64,000 bases of DNA from assembly GCA_947452555.1 (NCBI GenBank), contig CANGDH010000003.1, positions 1 to 64,000 of the forward strand. Reading direction: 5' to 3'. Source of the DNA: Bacteroidota bacterium. GTDB lineage: Bacteria > Bacteroidota > Bacteroidia > Chitinophagales > Chitinophagaceae. Below are positions 1-5,942 of this stretch, piece by piece (position 1 is the stretch's first letter; every line of letters begins with the position of its first letter). The notes beneath the pieces are model-generated. The model was not told the DNA's origin, did not search any database, and saw nothing but the letters and a program-made list of their open reading frames with translations. The position numbers and the translations under genes were made by a program.

Positions 1-183
1 ATAAAAAAAGGAGATGTTATAAGATGTGCTAAAGATACCGAGCACTGGCACACAGCCAGTAAGGAAAACCTGATAACTTATTTAGCTTTATATGACGGCT
101 CAAAACCAACTGTTTGGACAGAGCAATTATCTCAAGAATACTATGACAGCGTTGCTAAGAAGTTGAGTGCTGAAAAGAAATAA
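1..183 (+). CDS. Cupin-domain protein, C-terminal part (5' end outside window)
   Basis: Only the last 60 codons are present; the frame is open from base 1 to the TAA at 181-183. The readable part has the second half of a small cupin barrel: G-D-V-I-R, then E-H-W-H (metal-ligand histidines in the usual position), then L-I-T-Y-L-A-L. This resembles the quercetinase/mandelonitrile-lyase-like cupins that accompany carboxymuconolactone decarboxylases. The substrate cannot be inferred. A rho-independent terminator lies 90 nt downstream. Confidence 0.65.
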   Translation: MKKGDVIRCAKDTEHWHTASKENLITYLALYDGSKPTVWTEQLSQEYYDSVAKKLSAEKK

Positions 184-250
184 GTTCAACCCTTTAATTT
201 CCTTATAGTTACATACTCAATCATCGCATTATAGTTGCATCTTTCGTCTG

Positions 251-261
251 TAAGGGGAGCA
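251..261 (+). repeat. 11-bp direct repeat, left copy
   Basis: TAAGGGGAGCA occurs here and again at 1145-1155. The two copies bracket the toxin-antitoxin pair. A CTCAAT hexamer also precedes both copies (216-221 and 1123-1128), at different distances. Confidence 0.5.
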
Positions 262-272
262 GATACTGAGAA

Positions 273-299
273 GCCTCGCATTTATTGCGGGGCTTTTTT
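273..299 (+). terminator. Rho-independent terminator
   Basis: GCCTCGCA pairs with TGCGGGGC (one G-T type mismatch) across a short loop and is followed by a T run at 294-299. It probably ends the cupin transcript. Confidence 0.75.
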
Positions 300-318
300 A
301 TTGCCTACCAGTTAGTTA

Positions 319-328
319 GGGGGGGGGG
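319..328 (+). other. Ten-G homopolymer
   Basis: A run of ten G, followed directly by CGCC, in a strongly AT-rich intergenic region about 100 nt upstream of the toxin-antitoxin promoter. Such tracts are prone to slippage. Confidence 0.8.
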
Positions 329-428
329 CGCCTACTGCGTATAAATACTCTGTTTTTAATTCATTTTCCTTCAGATATTCATTTTTAATAAAGTATTTGA
401 AATATTTTATTAAAGTACCATTTTAAGT

Positions 429-436
429 TAACTTTG
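429..436 (+). promoter_or_regulatory. -7 promoter element of the toxin-antitoxin operon
   Basis: TAACTTTG matches the Bacteroidota -7 consensus TAnnTTTG and lies 15 nt before the toxin ATG. I see no convincing -33 element. Confidence 0.55.
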
Positions 437-451
437 TAATCTAAGGGTCCA

Positions 452-790
452 ATGAATCAAGTAAGGAAGCTGGTTTTTTATAAAAATCATTTTCATGACT
501 TTTTTGATAAACAAACAGAGAAAGCAAAAGAAAAAATTGAATATGTTTTATTCTTATTGACTCATATCGAAAAAGTTCCGGATAAATTTTTAAAACACAT
601 AGAAGGGCATAAGTCATTGTATGAAATTAGAGTTGAACATAGCAGCAATATTTTTAGAATATTTTGTTGTTTTGATAATGGGAAAATTGTCGTTTTATTT
701 AATGGCTATCAAAAGAAAACAAGTAAAACTTCTTCAAAAGAAATAGATATGGCGAACAAACTAATGAAGGAATATTTTGGTAAAAATTAA
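452..790 (+). CDS. RelE/HigB-type toxin (Gp49-like family)
   Basis: 112 aa, the usual length for the phage-derived Gp49-like RelE/ParE family. The pattern of basic N-terminal helices, then L-Y-E-I-R-V, F-R-I-F-C-C-F and V-V-L-F-N-G-Y-Q-K-K-T is the characteristic beta-sheet core with the L-F-x-G-F-x-K-K-T-like motif. Family members are translation-dependent mRNA interferases. It is the first gene of a pair with an XRE antitoxin 10 nt downstream, the toxin-first order typical of HigBA. Membership is clear; whether it is active is not known. Confidence 0.88.
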   Translation: MNQVRKLVFYKNHFHDFFDKQTEKAKEKIEYVLFLLTHIEKVPDKFLKHIEGHKSLYEIRVEHSSNIFRIFCCFDNGKIVVLFNGYQKKTSKTSSKEIDMANKLMKEYFGKN

Positions 791-800
791 TAATAATACA

Positions 801-1103
801 ATGGCAAAGAAACATAATAACATCACAAATTTTAATGATCACCTAACTGGACGTTATGGTGTAAAAGGTTCAGAGAGCAGAACTGAATTTGAAATTAAAG
901 CAAAAGCGTTTCTTATTGGGGAGTTAATTAAAGAAGAAAGAAAAAATGCTAAAATGACGCAAGAACAATTGGCAGATAAGATTGGAGCCAAAAAAAGTTT
1001 CATATCTAGAATTGAAAATGGAAAAACAGATATTCAACTTTCTACTTTATACAGGCTGCTTGAATTTGGACTAGGTAAAACTGTTGAGGTTTCTGTTAAC
1101 TAA
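801..1103 (+). CDS. XRE-family antitoxin (HigA-like)
   Basis: 100 aa. Residues about 48-100 form a helix-turn-helix (M-T-Q-E-Q-L-A-D-K-I-G, then S-F-I-S-R-I-E-N-G), the classic Cro/CI fold used for DNA binding and autorepression. The N-terminal half probably contacts the toxin. I chose the ATG at 801; a TTG at 777 would overlap the toxin gene and add eight unconvincing residues. It is co-transcribed with the toxin and expected to neutralise it and repress the promoter at 429-436. Confidence 0.88.
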   Translation: MAKKHNNITNFNDHLTGRYGVKGSESRTEFEIKAKAFLIGELIKEERKNAKMTQEQLADKIGAKKSFISRIENGKTDIQLSTLYRLLEFGLGKTVEVSVN

Positions 1104-1144
1104 TACTACCTAAACTTGTGGCCTCAATTTGCGACTTTAGTGCT

Positions 1145-1155
1145 TAAGGGGAGCA
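1145..1155 (+). repeat. 11-bp direct repeat, right copy
   Basis: Second TAAGGGGAGCA, identical to 251-261, lying after the antitoxin stop codon. Confidence 0.5.
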
Positions 1156-1204
1156 ACAAAAAATGATAAAAAGGTTATACTTTTATACAATAACTATTTT
1201 CAAT

Positions 1205-1594
1205 ATGAATCGAATTATACTTTCTGCGCTATTTTTGTGCATATTCAATCTAACTTTTTTTAATACAAATGCACAATCCACAAATAATATGTACAGGATT
1301 GCAAAAATAAAAATTGACGCTAAGCAATTAGAAAATTACAAAACTGCCTTAAAAGAACAGATGAATGTGGCAATTAAATTAGAACCGGGTGTTTTGTCTT
1401 ACACAGTGGTTGCTGACAAAAAGGATGCAACATTGATAACTATTTTTGAAGTTTATGCAAGTCTTGAAGCGTATCAATCACATATCTTAACATCTCATTT
1501 TAAGAAATATAAAGAAACGGTAAAAGACATGGTTTTGTCTTTAGAGTTGATTGACACTGAATTGGTAGCAAGAGTACAAAAAAAGGACTATTAA
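1205..1594 (+). CDS. Secreted ABM-domain monooxygenase-like protein
   Basis: 129 aa from the ATG at 1205. This start puts a clean Sec signal peptide (M-N-R-I-I-L-S-A-L-F, ending T-N-A-Q-S) at the N terminus; a start at 1163 would put 14 extra residues before it. The mature part has a dimeric alpha-beta-barrel (ABM, PF03992) pattern: Y-R-I-A-K-I-K-I-D, E-P-G-V-L-S-Y-T-V, T-L-I-T-I-F-E-V-Y, then A-Y-Q-S-H-I-x-T-x-H-F-K-K-Y. Cytoplasmic relatives oxidise quinols or act on small aromatics. The periplasmic location is unusual but seen in Bacteroidota. Substrate unknown. Confidence 0.72.
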   Translation: MNRIILSALFLCIFNLTFFNTNAQSTNNMYRIAKIKIDAKQLENYKTALKEQMNVAIKLEPGVLSYTVVADKKDATLITIFEVYASLEAYQSHILTSHFKKYKETVKDMVLSLELIDTELVARVQKKDY

Positions 1595-1609
1595 TTTAAT
1601 TCACTTATA

Positions 1610-1617
1610 TAACTTTG
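1610..1617 (+). promoter_or_regulatory. -7 promoter element
   Basis: TAACTTTG, a full match to TAnnTTTG, 21 nt before the ATG at 1639. It overlaps a possible TTG start at 1615, which argues against that start. Confidence 0.55.
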
Positions 1618-1638
1618 AATAAGTTAAATACAATAATC

Positions 1639-2133
1639 ATGAAAAAAATCATTTACGTACTTATATTTCCACTAGTTCTGGTAAGTGGATTGGTATTTGC
1701 TAGTCCTGAAATTAAAGGGGAAACGCCTTTGAAAAAGTGGGAAGCAACTCCAGATGGTATACTATTCAAAAAATGGGAAGCGTCTCCTGCAGGTTTAAAA
1801 GTGATTGCAGGCTCTGCTAAAATAAGAAAGTCCATTAGGGACTATACCAATATGGAAGCAGTTGTTACTTCTCTATCTCTTCCGACAGGCTCAAGATTAG
1901 GCTTAGGTGTGATGGTAAAAATAAAGGATGACGATTATATTCTTTCTTTTGGGATAGAATCTAATAAAGAATTTGAGCAATTACGTAACCTGAAGGTGAA
2001 TGATAAAATAATAATTAAAAGTCATGGTGTATCAAAGGCGCCAAAGTATGCATATCCAATTGTAGCGGGCGACTATGTAGAACGAGATGGTAAAATAATG
2101 TATAAGCGTGTACCTCGTAAAGGTGGTTGCTAA
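1639..2133 (+). CDS. Secreted protein of unknown function with a KKWEA repeat
   Basis: 164 aa; not recognised. The signal peptide is M-K-K-I-I-Y-V-L ... V-F-A-S. Just after it come two near-identical segments, L-K-K-W-E-A-T-P-D-G and F-K-K-W-E-A-S-P-A-G, giving a short tandem repeat at residues about 30-52. The rest is beta-rich and basic (R-L-G-L-G-V-M-V-K-I, D-D-Y-I-L-S-F-G-I) and ends K-G-G-C. I chose the ATG at 1639 because it begins the signal peptide and follows the -7 element. A ligand-binding or matrix role is only a guess. Confidence 0.6.
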   Translation: MKKIIYVLIFPLVLVSGLVFASPEIKGETPLKKWEATPDGILFKKWEASPAGLKVIAGSAKIRKSIRDYTNMEAVVTSLSLPTGSRLGLGVMVKIKDDDYILSFGIESNKEFEQLRNLKVNDKIIIKSHGVSKAPKYAYPIVAGDYVERDGKIMYKRVPRKGGC

Positions 2134-2173
2134 GTAGATAATCCTTTATATTCGATTATAAAATCAAGGTAAA

Positions 2174-2563
2174 ATGTTTTCAGCAGATCAAATCAAAACA
2201 GCACATAGTAAAGTTAAATCAGGGGCGGACTTCCCAAATTATATTAAAGAAATTAAATCACTCGGCGTTACACATTATGAAGCCTTTGTGCAAGACGGCC
2301 ATATTGATTATCATGGGGCTAATAATTATACTGCAAGCGTACCTGAAAAATATGAATCTTTACAAATTGCTAATATTGCAAACTTATCAGCATTTAAAAT
2401 AGGTTTGATAGATCATCAACATGGAAAAACTGACTATCTCACATTTATTAAAATGTGTGCCGAATGTGGTATCGAAAAATGGGAGATCAGTATTGATAAA
2501 ATGACCTGCACATATTATGATAAAGCAGGCAACGAAATTTTAGTAGAACAAATACCTTCTTAG
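2174..2563 (+). CDS. DUF1398 family protein (YbcV-like)
   Basis: 129 aa, cytoplasmic. F-P-N-Y-I-K-E-I-K-S-L-G-V, then Y-x-x-F-V-x-D-G, then D-Y-L-T-F-I-K-M-C-A-E-C-G-I-E-K-W, and the T-C-T-Y-Y-D-x-x-G tail match DUF1398. The family is small, widespread and uncharacterised; the conserved C-A-x-x-G-I-x-K-W block is its signature. It stands alone between two secreted-protein genes. Confidence 0.78.
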   Translation: MFSADQIKTAHSKVKSGADFPNYIKEIKSLGVTHYEAFVQDGHIDYHGANNYTASVPEKYESLQIANIANLSAFKIGLIDHQHGKTDYLTFIKMCAECGIEKWEISIDKMTCTYYDKAGNEILVEQIPS

Positions 2564-2578
2564 TTAGAAGCGTAATGT

Positions 2579-2722
2579 TTATGATAAGAGTACTTCTGCT
2601 GGAATATTCAATTCTTGATGAAATAGTTTTGCTAGTTCAAGTGTAAGAGGCTTCTTTTTAAATACTTTCTTAAGTTCATTAAAATAGAAATATCCTAGAA
2701 ATACTTCAATTATTGTCCCCAT
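2579..2722 (-). pseudogene. Remnant of a HigA-like antitoxin (C-terminal piece)
   Basis: A 47-codon minus-strand frame reads P-L-T-L-E-L-A-K-L-F-H-Q-E-L-N-I-P-A-E-V-L-L-S-stop, the standard C-terminal ending of HigA antitoxins (LT...KLH..L.IPAEVLL). The DNA-binding part is missing or unrecognisable. The frame continues upstream only through a TGA at 2723-2725, and no HigB toxin lies next to it. I read it as a decayed gene rather than a functional microprotein. Confidence 0.5.
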
Positions 2723-2817
2723 TCATGTAAAATGCTCCATTTTGCCGTGAATTTTACTTACAAATTCAGTAAATTGAAGACTCAAATAATTAAAAATTAT
2801 CAATACAATTGCTTGCT

Positions 2818-3711
2818 ATGAAAATCAACAAATTTTTTAAACCCGTTTTAGCATTATGCGCAGTTTTTGCTATCACGCTTCTTGCTTTCAAACCAATCGA
2901 CAAAGCTGAAAAACCAGCTAAGCCATTTGGCGGTCTGGCTTTATATACTGTTCGTGACGCCATGACTAAAGACGCTCGTGCTACTTTAGAAAAAGTTGCG
3001 CAAGCTGGTTATGTAAATGTGGAGTCTGCTGGATACAATAACGGTAAATTTTACAATTTATCTCCTGCCGATTTTAAAGCATTATTAGATGAAATGAAAT
3101 TAACGCCAATTTCTGCTCACCAAGGAACAGTAACTTTCGATAACGTGGATCAACAAATTGCTGACTTGAAAACAGCAGGGTTTAAGTACTTTGTTATTCC
3201 AGTTCCTCCAATGGGAACTTTTATGTATGATGCGGTTAACAAGAAAATGGGTATGAAAGGTGGTGCTAAAGCTTTAGCTGAAACCTTAAATAAATTAGGT
3301 GCAAAATGTAAGGCAGCTGGTTTAGAGTTATTATATCACAACCACGATTTTGAATTTTCAAAAGACGAGGATGGTAATGTAGTACTTGACTACTTGTTAG
3401 AGCATTGCGATGCAAGTATTGTTAATTTTCAAATGGACTTATATTGGGTTACTAAAGCAGGCCAAGACCCAGTAGCTTATTTTAAGCGCTACCCAGGTAG
3501 ATTTAAATTATGGCATGTGAAGGACATGGATGACCAAGGTCGTTTTGCTCCAGTAGGTAATGGTCATATTGATTTCAAGCGTATTCTAGCAAACAAGAAA
3601 TTGGCTGGGATGAAGTATTATTATGTTGAGCAAGACGCTTGCTTTAATGAAACTCCATTAGAAGCAATTGTTATAAGCCACAAAGGTTTAGCAAATATTG
3701 GATTTAAATAA
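2818..3711 (+). CDS. Secreted sugar phosphate isomerase/epimerase-like TIM barrel
   Basis: 297 aa from the ATG at 2818 (a TTG at 2809 is less likely). The signal peptide is followed by an AP-endonuclease-2/xylose-isomerase-like barrel: G-L-A-L-Y-T-V-R-D, V-E-S-A-G-Y, I-S-A-H-Q, L-L-Y-H-N-H-D-F-E-F, F-Q-M-D-L-Y-W-V, L-W-H-V-K-D-M, Y-V-E-Q-D. The E, D and H residues at strand ends are the usual divalent-metal ligands. Family members isomerise or epimerise sugars and inositols. Export through Sec suggests periplasmic sugar processing. It is monocistronic, with a strong terminator after it. Confidence 0.85.
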   Translation: MKINKFFKPVLALCAVFAITLLAFKPIDKAEKPAKPFGGLALYTVRDAMTKDARATLEKVAQAGYVNVESAGYNNGKFYNLSPADFKALLDEMKLTPISAHQGTVTFDNVDQQIADLKTAGFKYFVIPVPPMGTFMYDAVNKKMGMKGGAKALAETLNKLGAKCKAAGLELLYHNHDFEFSKDEDGNVVLDYLLEHCDASIVNFQMDLYWVTKAGQDPVAYFKRYPGRFKLWHVKDMDDQGRFAPVGNGHIDFKRILANKKLAGMKYYYVEQDACFNETPLEAIVISHKGLANIGFK

Positions 3712-3761
3712 AGTCTACGCTAATTTACAGTTTCTGTAAATGAAGGGTAGTGAAAATATAG

Positions 3762-3795
3762 AAAAGCCATCAGTTTTATGCTGATGGCTTTTCTG
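3762..3795 (+). terminator. Rho-independent terminator (bidirectional stem)
   Basis: Perfect 12-bp stem: AAAAGCCATCAG (3762-3773) pairs with CTGATGGCTTTT (3781-3792) across a 7-nt loop, with T-rich sequence after it. Confidence 0.85.
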
Positions 3796-3914
3796 TTTCT
3801 AATCAACGAGTTAGAATAATAAATAACCTTCCAAAGTCATGGACTTTAACCTCTATTTTTAAAGGTATTTATACGACTATGTTTCTTTGTCTAATTTTAT
3901 TTGTAAATTTGAGT

Positions 3915-4190
3915 ATGAAAGTTCAAGAAGTTAAATATGTATCTGACTATACCATAAGCATTAAATTTGACGACGGTGTTTCTGGAACTATTCAGTTAAA
4001 CGACCTTGTTGAAAAAGGTATTTTTAAAGTGCTACAAGACAAGGCTACATTTGCTAAAGTATACACCAATGGATATTCGGTTGCTTGGTCTGATGAGCTT
4101 GAAATAGATGCTACTGCAATTTATTTAGTGATTACTGGTAAACATTTTGGAGAAATTAATAATCCAAAATTGTCTAATGCCACAAATTAG
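3915..4190 (+). CDS. DUF2442 domain protein
   Basis: 91 aa from the ATG at 3915. The pattern V-K-Y-V-S-D-Y-T-I-S-I-K-F-D-D-G-V-S-G, then D-L, F-x-x-L-x-D-x-x-x-F-x-x-V and V-A-W-x-D-E-L-E-I-D is typical of DUF2442. A TAAATTTG element (3904-3911) lies only 3 nt before this ATG, so the message may be nearly leaderless. DUF2442 genes are commonly paired with DUF4160 genes in toxin-antitoxin-like modules, and a broken DUF4160 frame overlaps its 3' end here. Function unproven. Confidence 0.8.
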   Translation: MKVQEVKYVSDYTISIKFDDGVSGTIQLNDLVEKGIFKVLQDKATFAKVYTNGYSVAWSDELEIDATAIYLVITGKHFGEINNPKLSNATN

Positions 4191-4302
4191 TTATTTTTTA
4201 GGAGTTGTTATTAGGATGTTTTATATGGATCATAATCCACCACATTTTCATGCAGTTTATGCTGATTTTGAAGGCATTATTGATATTGCACCTTTAGTTT
4301 AA
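4177..4302 (+). pseudogene. Truncated DUF4160 gene
   Basis: The ATG at 4177 overlaps the DUF2442 gene by 14 nt and opens a 41-codon frame. It begins M-P-Q-I-S-Y-F-L-G-V-V-I-R-M and includes D-H-N-P-P-H-F-H-A-V-Y-A, the N-terminal signature of DUF4160 proteins. A TAA at 4300-4302 cuts it at about half the usual 80-90 aa, and I cannot recover a clear C-terminal half downstream. The partner of the DUF2442 protein therefore appears inactivated. Confidence 0.65.
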
Positions 4303-4335
4303 AAAGTACTCTATCTGCAACCGGCTTTGTTTAAC

Positions 4336-5184
4336 CTATATATTCGCATCGCAAACCAATACTACAGAAGCTGTTTCTGTTTCGTCTATAATTACGGTGA
4401 CTCTGTCACCTGTTTTTAAGTCAGCACTCGTTGCTGGTCCTGCGGAAGTTTTAATGGTTGTTTGCTTGGTAAGTTTTATAGTTTGTTCCACACCGTCCCT
4501 TCGTTTAATAGTAATACTGTTATTACCCACTGCAATAATTTGTCCCGTTCCTCCAGTTCCCCCACAAAGATCACAACATTGTGTAGCACTATTAGGTTGG
4601 ACATTAGGAGGCATATTGGCCCCCATCGAGTTTTCTATACTTATGGGTAATTCAATTTTATTAAAATGCGCTACGGTATAAATTGAAACTAGTAATGTTA
4701 CAATAACAAAACTAATAATGCTTAGCAACGACTTTACTTTAAATGGCAATCCAGTATATAGTTTAAACAATCCAAAGCCAATTATCACACCTAGTCCATT
4801 TAGTATTACGTCGTCAATATCAAAAATACCTATATGTAAAGCTACTTGTGTTAGCTCGATTGAAAATCCAGCCATTAAAGCTAGTAAAAATGATCTTTTC
4901 CAATTCTTATGCTTTAATACTAATGGAACAAAAAAACCTAAGGGAATCAACGCAATAATATTCCCAATGATATTTATGCCAGCAATTAACAAGCCATTAT
5001 TTCCTTTTAAATAGTATAAAATTGTTTTAAAGGGTATCAAATTTGCAGGCCCTTCTTGCGTTCCTCCAAAGTTCAATCTTAATTGTCCAATTTTAATTAA
5101 GGCAAGATCCTTAAACACTAATACTTTTATTAAGACAAAAACATAAGCAAGTAGAAGGATTGCGGATAGGATACGTTGCTTCAT
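4336..5184 (-). CDS. VanZ-like membrane protein with C-terminal DUF5666-like domain
   Basis: 282 aa. Residues about 1-175 are a VanZ-like four- to five-helix membrane domain (N-L-I-P-F-K-T-I, N-I-I-G-N-I-I-A-L-I-P-L-G-F, then S-I-E-L-T-Q and F-D-I-D-D-V-I-L-N). A linker contains C-C-D-L-C followed by a GGTGGTG run. The last 70 residues are a small beta-domain with the DUF5666 pattern (G-Q-I-I-A-V-G-N-N-S-I-T-I, S-A-D-L-K-T-G-D-R-V-T-V). VanZ is linked to glycopeptide tolerance in enterococci, but most relatives are uncharacterised. The cysteine linker may bind metal or form disulfides. Confidence 0.78.
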   Translation of the reverse strand: MKQRILSAILLLAYVFVLIKVLVFKDLALIKIGQLRLNFGGTQEGPANLIPFKTILYYLKGNNGLLIAGINIIGNIIALIPLGFFVPLVLKHKNWKRSFLLALMAGFSIELTQVALHIGIFDIDDVILNGLGVIIGFGLFKLYTGLPFKVKSLLSIISFVIVTLLVSIYTVAHFNKIELPISIENSMGANMPPNVQPNSATQCCDLCGGTGGTGQIIAVGNNSITIKRRDGVEQTIKLTKQTTIKTSAGPATSADLKTGDRVTVIIDETETASVVLVCDANI

Positions 5185-5247
5185 TATTAGGCTTTTTCTT
5201 TGAAGGTATAAGATACTAAATATGCAGAATAATCAAGTTCAAGCTAA

Positions 5248-5892
5248 TTATAAACTTTTTAGATACTTATGCGACCCATCACAATTTGGCATTCTTTTGG
5301 AAAGCCCACATGTACAGTCATTAATACCCTTGCCACACATAATTCTTGCGGCATAACTATTTATTCTTGAAATCCTTGTTGCCGATTGCTTTGCAGCAGA
5401 AAAATAGATAAGATAAGCTCTTTGTCTGCCAGGGGTTAAGTCTTCAAAAGCTTTTTTCAATTTGGTGTCTTTTTTAAATAGTTCAAGAAGTTCATCTATT
5501 ACAATAGCACTCGCTTTTTCTATTGGCTCAAACTTTACTGCTGCTTCTCCAAGTGCAATGGCTTCTTTGATATAGGACTTAATAACGCTTGTCAACTTTG
5601 TTATTTCCTTGCTATCTGTAAATCGCATTTGACGCCCAGCTTGAGTATGTTCTCCAGCTTTCACTAATAAACCTTTAGGATCCTTTAAGAGGGCTCCATT
5701 AAAAAATCCTAAATCACAATGCGCTTTAAATGACTGAATGATTACAACATTTTTTTTGTTAAATGAGTAACATGGCTTTCCCCATTTCAACTCCTCCTCT
5801 AATTTGCATGACAGTAAAATAGTCCTTAACAAATTCATTTCAGTTTGCCATTGTTTGGCTTTCGTAAAGTATAAGTCTATTTTAGAATCCAT
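5248..5892 (-). CDS. YdeI/DUF1801 family protein with CDGSH-type Fe-S motif
   Basis: 214 aa. The N-terminal half is a DUF1801 fold (E-E-E-L-K-W-G-K-P-C-Y-S, A-H-C-D-L-G-F-F-N-G-A-L-L-K-D). The YdeI-type helical part follows (F-E-D-L-T-P-G-R-Q-R-A-Y). The C terminus fits the CDGSH [2Fe-2S] consensus C-x-C-x2-S-x3-P-x-C-D-G-S-H, with ligands C193, C195, C204 and H208. CDGSH clusters are redox-active and labile. The combination is recurrent in Bacteroidota but its role is unknown. Confidence 0.82.
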   Translation of the reverse strand: MDSKIDLYFTKAKQWQTEMNLLRTILLSCKLEEELKWGKPCYSFNKKNVVIIQSFKAHCDLGFFNGALLKDPKGLLVKAGEHTQAGRQMRFTDSKEITKLTSVIKSYIKEAIALGEAAVKFEPIEKASAIVIDELLELFKKDTKLKKAFEDLTPGRQRAYLIYFSAAKQSATRISRINSYAARIMCGKGINDCTCGLSKRMPNCDGSHKYLKSL

Positions 5893-5942
5893 GTATTTCT
5901 TTTTTAGTTATTAATACTATTATGTTTAAACCTTTATTAAAA

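Noticed and set aside
777..800. TTG start for the antitoxin
   Set aside because: Overlaps the toxin and adds non-conserved residues; the ATG at 801 is better.
1163..1204. Longer start for the ABM protein
   Set aside because: Would place 14 residues in front of a clean signal peptide.
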